The position numbers were made by a program, and so were the translations under genes. Below, piece after piece: positions 62,043 through 64,000 of a DNA stretch of 64,000 bases; position 1 is the first letter of the stretch, and each line of letters starts with the position of its first letter. The notes beneath the pieces were generated by a model that was not told the origin of the DNA, did not search any database, and saw only the letters and a list, made by a program, of their open reading frames with translations. Source of the stretch: Clostridium sp. AF27-2AA (lineage in GTDB: Bacteria; Bacillota; Clostridia; Lachnospirales; Lachnospiraceae); NCBI RefSeq assembly GCF_003478505.1, contig NZ_QUFI01000014.1:21233-85232 (forward strand), read 5' to 3'.

Positions 62043-64000
62043 TTTTTACCTCCAAACACCAGCTTAAATGCTGCTGCACCGTCCTCGCCGGTCTCTACAT
62101 GAACGGTTGTGTCATAGTAACGATTGGACTTCCTGGAATAGCAATGGATAAGCCGTGCTTTTCCCTGATTTACCAGTTGCTTTGCCAGTTCCTCTGTCAT
62201 CTGCTTTCCCAGTGTCTGAAAGAATCTGTTTTCCTTCCAGAGTGCAAATTTACAGTTCTTATCCCTGCAAAACCAACCCTTTGCCGTTTCACAGACATCA
62301 CTGCCGCAGGCGGGACAGGAGCCAATGACCTTGCGTTCCGGCTGCATCAGCACATCGGCTCCTTTTACAGCCTCGTAAGTTTTAACAAGTCCGCTAACCA
62401 TGCTACTGATTTCTCCCATAAAGGCATCACCGTCATACTCGCCGTGTTCTATTTTCAGCAGTTTTTCCTCCCAGTCTGCCGTCATAGATGGAGACTGAAT
62501 CTGTTCCGGCACCACCGTCACCAGCGCATTTCCCTTGTCCGTAGAGCAAAGATATTTCGTTTTCTTATCGCCCCTGCGCTCGATAAAGCCTTTCTGTACC
62601 AGTTTTTCGATAATGGCAGCGCGTGTGGCCGGTGTACCGATGCCTTTACGCTCTACGCCAGCCGGGAACTCATCCGAGCTGGCACTTTCCATTACTGAAA
62701 GCAGAAGATCTTCGGTAAACCTCTTGGGTGGGCTGGTCTTACCTTCTTTCAAATCGACACGGGCAAGTTCCAGTGTCATGCCTTCCGAAAGCTCCGGCAG
62801 TTCACCTGCCTCCGCATTCTTCTCAGCCTCTTCACTCGGCTTTCCTGCATATCGTCTCCAGCCTATATCCGTGGCTGTTTTGCCTTTTGTACGGAACTTC
62901 TGACCGGCGCACTCCGCTTCTACTACGGTTTCTGCATAGAGGCAAGGTGTTCCGACTGCACAAATCAGCCGCACAGCCAACATAGTAAGGATCGCCTGTT
63001 CTCCACTGGGAAGAGAGGAAATGTCATAACTTGCCGCTGTTTTTGTAGGGATAATGGCATGGTGATCGGTGACTTTCTTAGAATTGATGACCTGCGCTGC
63101 ATTCACCGGTGCCGGTACATCCGGATGAATTTGAAAGCTCTGCTGAATCACGGAAACAAGTTCCGGCACAAGCGGTGCCATATCATCCGTCAGATACCGG
63201 CTGTCGGTACGGGGATAGGTTACGAGTTTCTTCTCGTACAGAGCCTGTGTGTAATCCAGGGTCTGCTGGGCAGTGAATCCCAGCTGCCGATTTGCTTCTC
63301 TCTGAAGCGATGTCAGATCAAACAAGGCCGGGGGCTTCTCTGATTTTTCTTTCTGCTCTACCTTGGTAATGATGGCACTTCCTGCCTGGCAACACTCTGC
63401 CACCAGTTTTTCTGCTTCTGCTTTTTCTTTCATTCGCTCACCGCCCGCTTGAAAATCCCGAAATTTTAATTCTGCCGAGTAGAACGGCTCCGGCTTGAAC
63501 GCCCGGATTGCTGCATCTCGCATAACCACCATCGCAAGCGTTGGTGTCATCACGCGCCCCACATTCAGGGTCTGCCCATACAGACATGAAAAAAGCCGGG
63601 TGGCGTTGATTCCGACAATCCAGTCGGCTCGCTCCCGGCATAAAGCCGCCTCATATAAGGCATCATATTCTGTTCCCGGTCTGAGCTTCTGAAAGCCTTC
63701 CCGGATAGCACTGTCCTCCATTGATGAAATCCAAAGCCGTTCCACCGGCTTTTTGCAGCCGCACTGATGGTAAACCAGTCGGAAAATCAGTTCGCCCTCA
63801 CGCCCTGCATCGGTTGCACAGATCAGACTCTCCACATCTTTCCGCTGCATGAGCTTTTTCAGGATTCCGAACTGCTTTTTCGTGCTGGCGGACACCTGAT
63901 ACTGCCAATGTTCCGGCAAAATCGGAAGATCATCATACTTCCACTTTGCATACTTTTCATCATAGGCTTCCGGCTGGGAAAGTTCCACCAGATGCCCCAC
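62039..64000 (-). CDS. topB: DNA topoisomerase III (partial, N-terminus outside window)
   Basis: The visible 653 residues lack the first 60-70 residues, which lie beyond the right edge. Toprim remnants (ATDAGREGELIFR), the catalytic Tyr in LVTYPRTDSRYL, GIGTPATRAAI and a C-terminal zinc ribbon (CPACGSDVCET, FCRDKNC) are seen. This type IA enzyme relaxes DNA by single-strand passage and is a fixed part of this ICE class. Confidence 0.93.
   Translation of the reverse strand: MGHLVELSQPEAYDEKYAKWKYDDLPILPEHWQYQVSASTKKQFGILKKLMQRKDVESLICATDAGREGELIFRLVYHQCGCKKPVERLWISSMEDSAIREGFQKLRPGTEYDALYEAALCRERADWIVGINATRLFSCLYGQTLNVGRVMTPTLAMVVMRDAAIRAFKPEPFYSAELKFRDFQAGGERMKEKAEAEKLVAECCQAGSAIITKVEQKEKSEKPPALFDLTSLQREANRQLGFTAQQTLDYTQALYEKKLVTYPRTDSRYLTDDMAPLVPELVSVIQQSFQIHPDVPAPVNAAQVINSKKVTDHHAIIPTKTAASYDISSLPSGEQAILTMLAVRLICAVGTPCLYAETVVEAECAGQKFRTKGKTATDIGWRRYAGKPSEEAEKNAEAGELPELSEGMTLELARVDLKEGKTSPPKRFTEDLLLSVMESASSDEFPAGVERKGIGTPATRAAIIEKLVQKGFIERRGDKKTKYLCSTDKGNALVTVVPEQIQSPSMTADWEEKLLKIEHGEYDGDAFMGEISSMVSGLVKTYEAVKGADVLMQPERKVIGSCPACGSDVCETAKGWFCRDKNCKFALWKENRFFQTLGKQMTEELAKQLVNQGKARLIHCYSRKSNRYYDTTVHVETGEDGAAAFKLVFGGKK

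Larger units (their letters stand above)
21837..64000 (-). mobile_element. Integrative and conjugative element with BREX/CBASS-like cargo (extends past right edge)
   Basis: The transfer genes (50.0-64.0 kb), control region (26.5-30.2 kb) and recombination genes (22.2-25.5 kb) form the usual backbone of a Clostridia ICE. Everything from 30.3 to 49.8 kb sits between backbone genes and is cargo. The left end is estimated from repeats next to integrase 1; the right end is outside the window. Confidence 0.6.

Overview
The window looks like accessory DNA from a gut-dwelling Clostridia species, probably Lachnospiraceae or Ruminococcaceae. Evidence: strong AGGAGG ribosome sites, a bile salt hydrolase, and conjugation genes of the type usual in those bacteria (TopB, a giant methylase-helicase, MobC, a MOBP-like relaxase). 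Nearly all genes lie on the minus strand, so the layout reads naturally from right to left. I see no tRNA, rRNA or CRISPR array.

Layout. (1) 64.0-50.0 kb: transfer module of an integrative and conjugative element (ICE): topB (cut by the window edge), accessory genes, the 2.46k-residue methylase-helicase, mobC, a membrane protein and the relaxase. (2) 49.7-35.2 kb: a complete type 1 BREX locus (HTH gene, brxA, brxB, brxC, pglX, pglZ, brxL) with a DUF3990/DUF3791 toxin-like trio between pglX and pglZ. (3) 35.2-30.4 kb: a SLATT membrane effector plus CD-NTase pair (CBASS-like) 27 bp behind brxL, followed on the same strand by a 40-residue ORF, a small alarmone synthetase, a cardiolipin synthase and a bile salt hydrolase. 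(4) 30.2-26.5 kb: an ICE control region with an XRE repressor, two ImmA-type peptidases and a Y-family polymerase, arranged around divergent promoters and TTCGTG operator half-sites. (5) 25.5-22.2 kb: MazF-like toxin, excisionase-like protein and two paralogous tyrosine integrases. (6) 21.5-15.4 kb: scar tissue: an IS66 remnant hit by an IS630 element, a secreted protein, a PUA/EVE-plus-nuclease-like gene, and broken macrodomain and VWA genes. (7) 15.1-0.7 kb: a second defense operon in which a SIR2-HerA pair sits inside a SNF2 helicase, DUF4391, type III Mod, RhuM, Res operon. (8) 0.7-0 kb: a degraded copy of the control region in (4).

Main structural observation: the two defense loads occupy equivalent slots. 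Each is preceded by the same two-block sequence containing a nested hairpin (15194-15346 and 49861-50006; in the right copy it lies just after the relaxase gene). Each is followed by the same ImmA-terminator-63-residue-gene segment (up to 725 on the left, up to 30299 on the right). Each starts with its own near-consensus promoter and a small DNA-binding protein gene. The simplest reading is two related ICEs, one intact-looking and one decayed, that carry different defense cargo in the same hotspot.

The defenses differ in mode. BREX and the type III system act on unmodified DNA; SIR2-HerA would deplete NAD; CD-NTase-SLATT and the DUF3990 trio would act on the host cell in abortive fashion. Family assignments come from motifs read in the translations; functional links between neighbours are inference.
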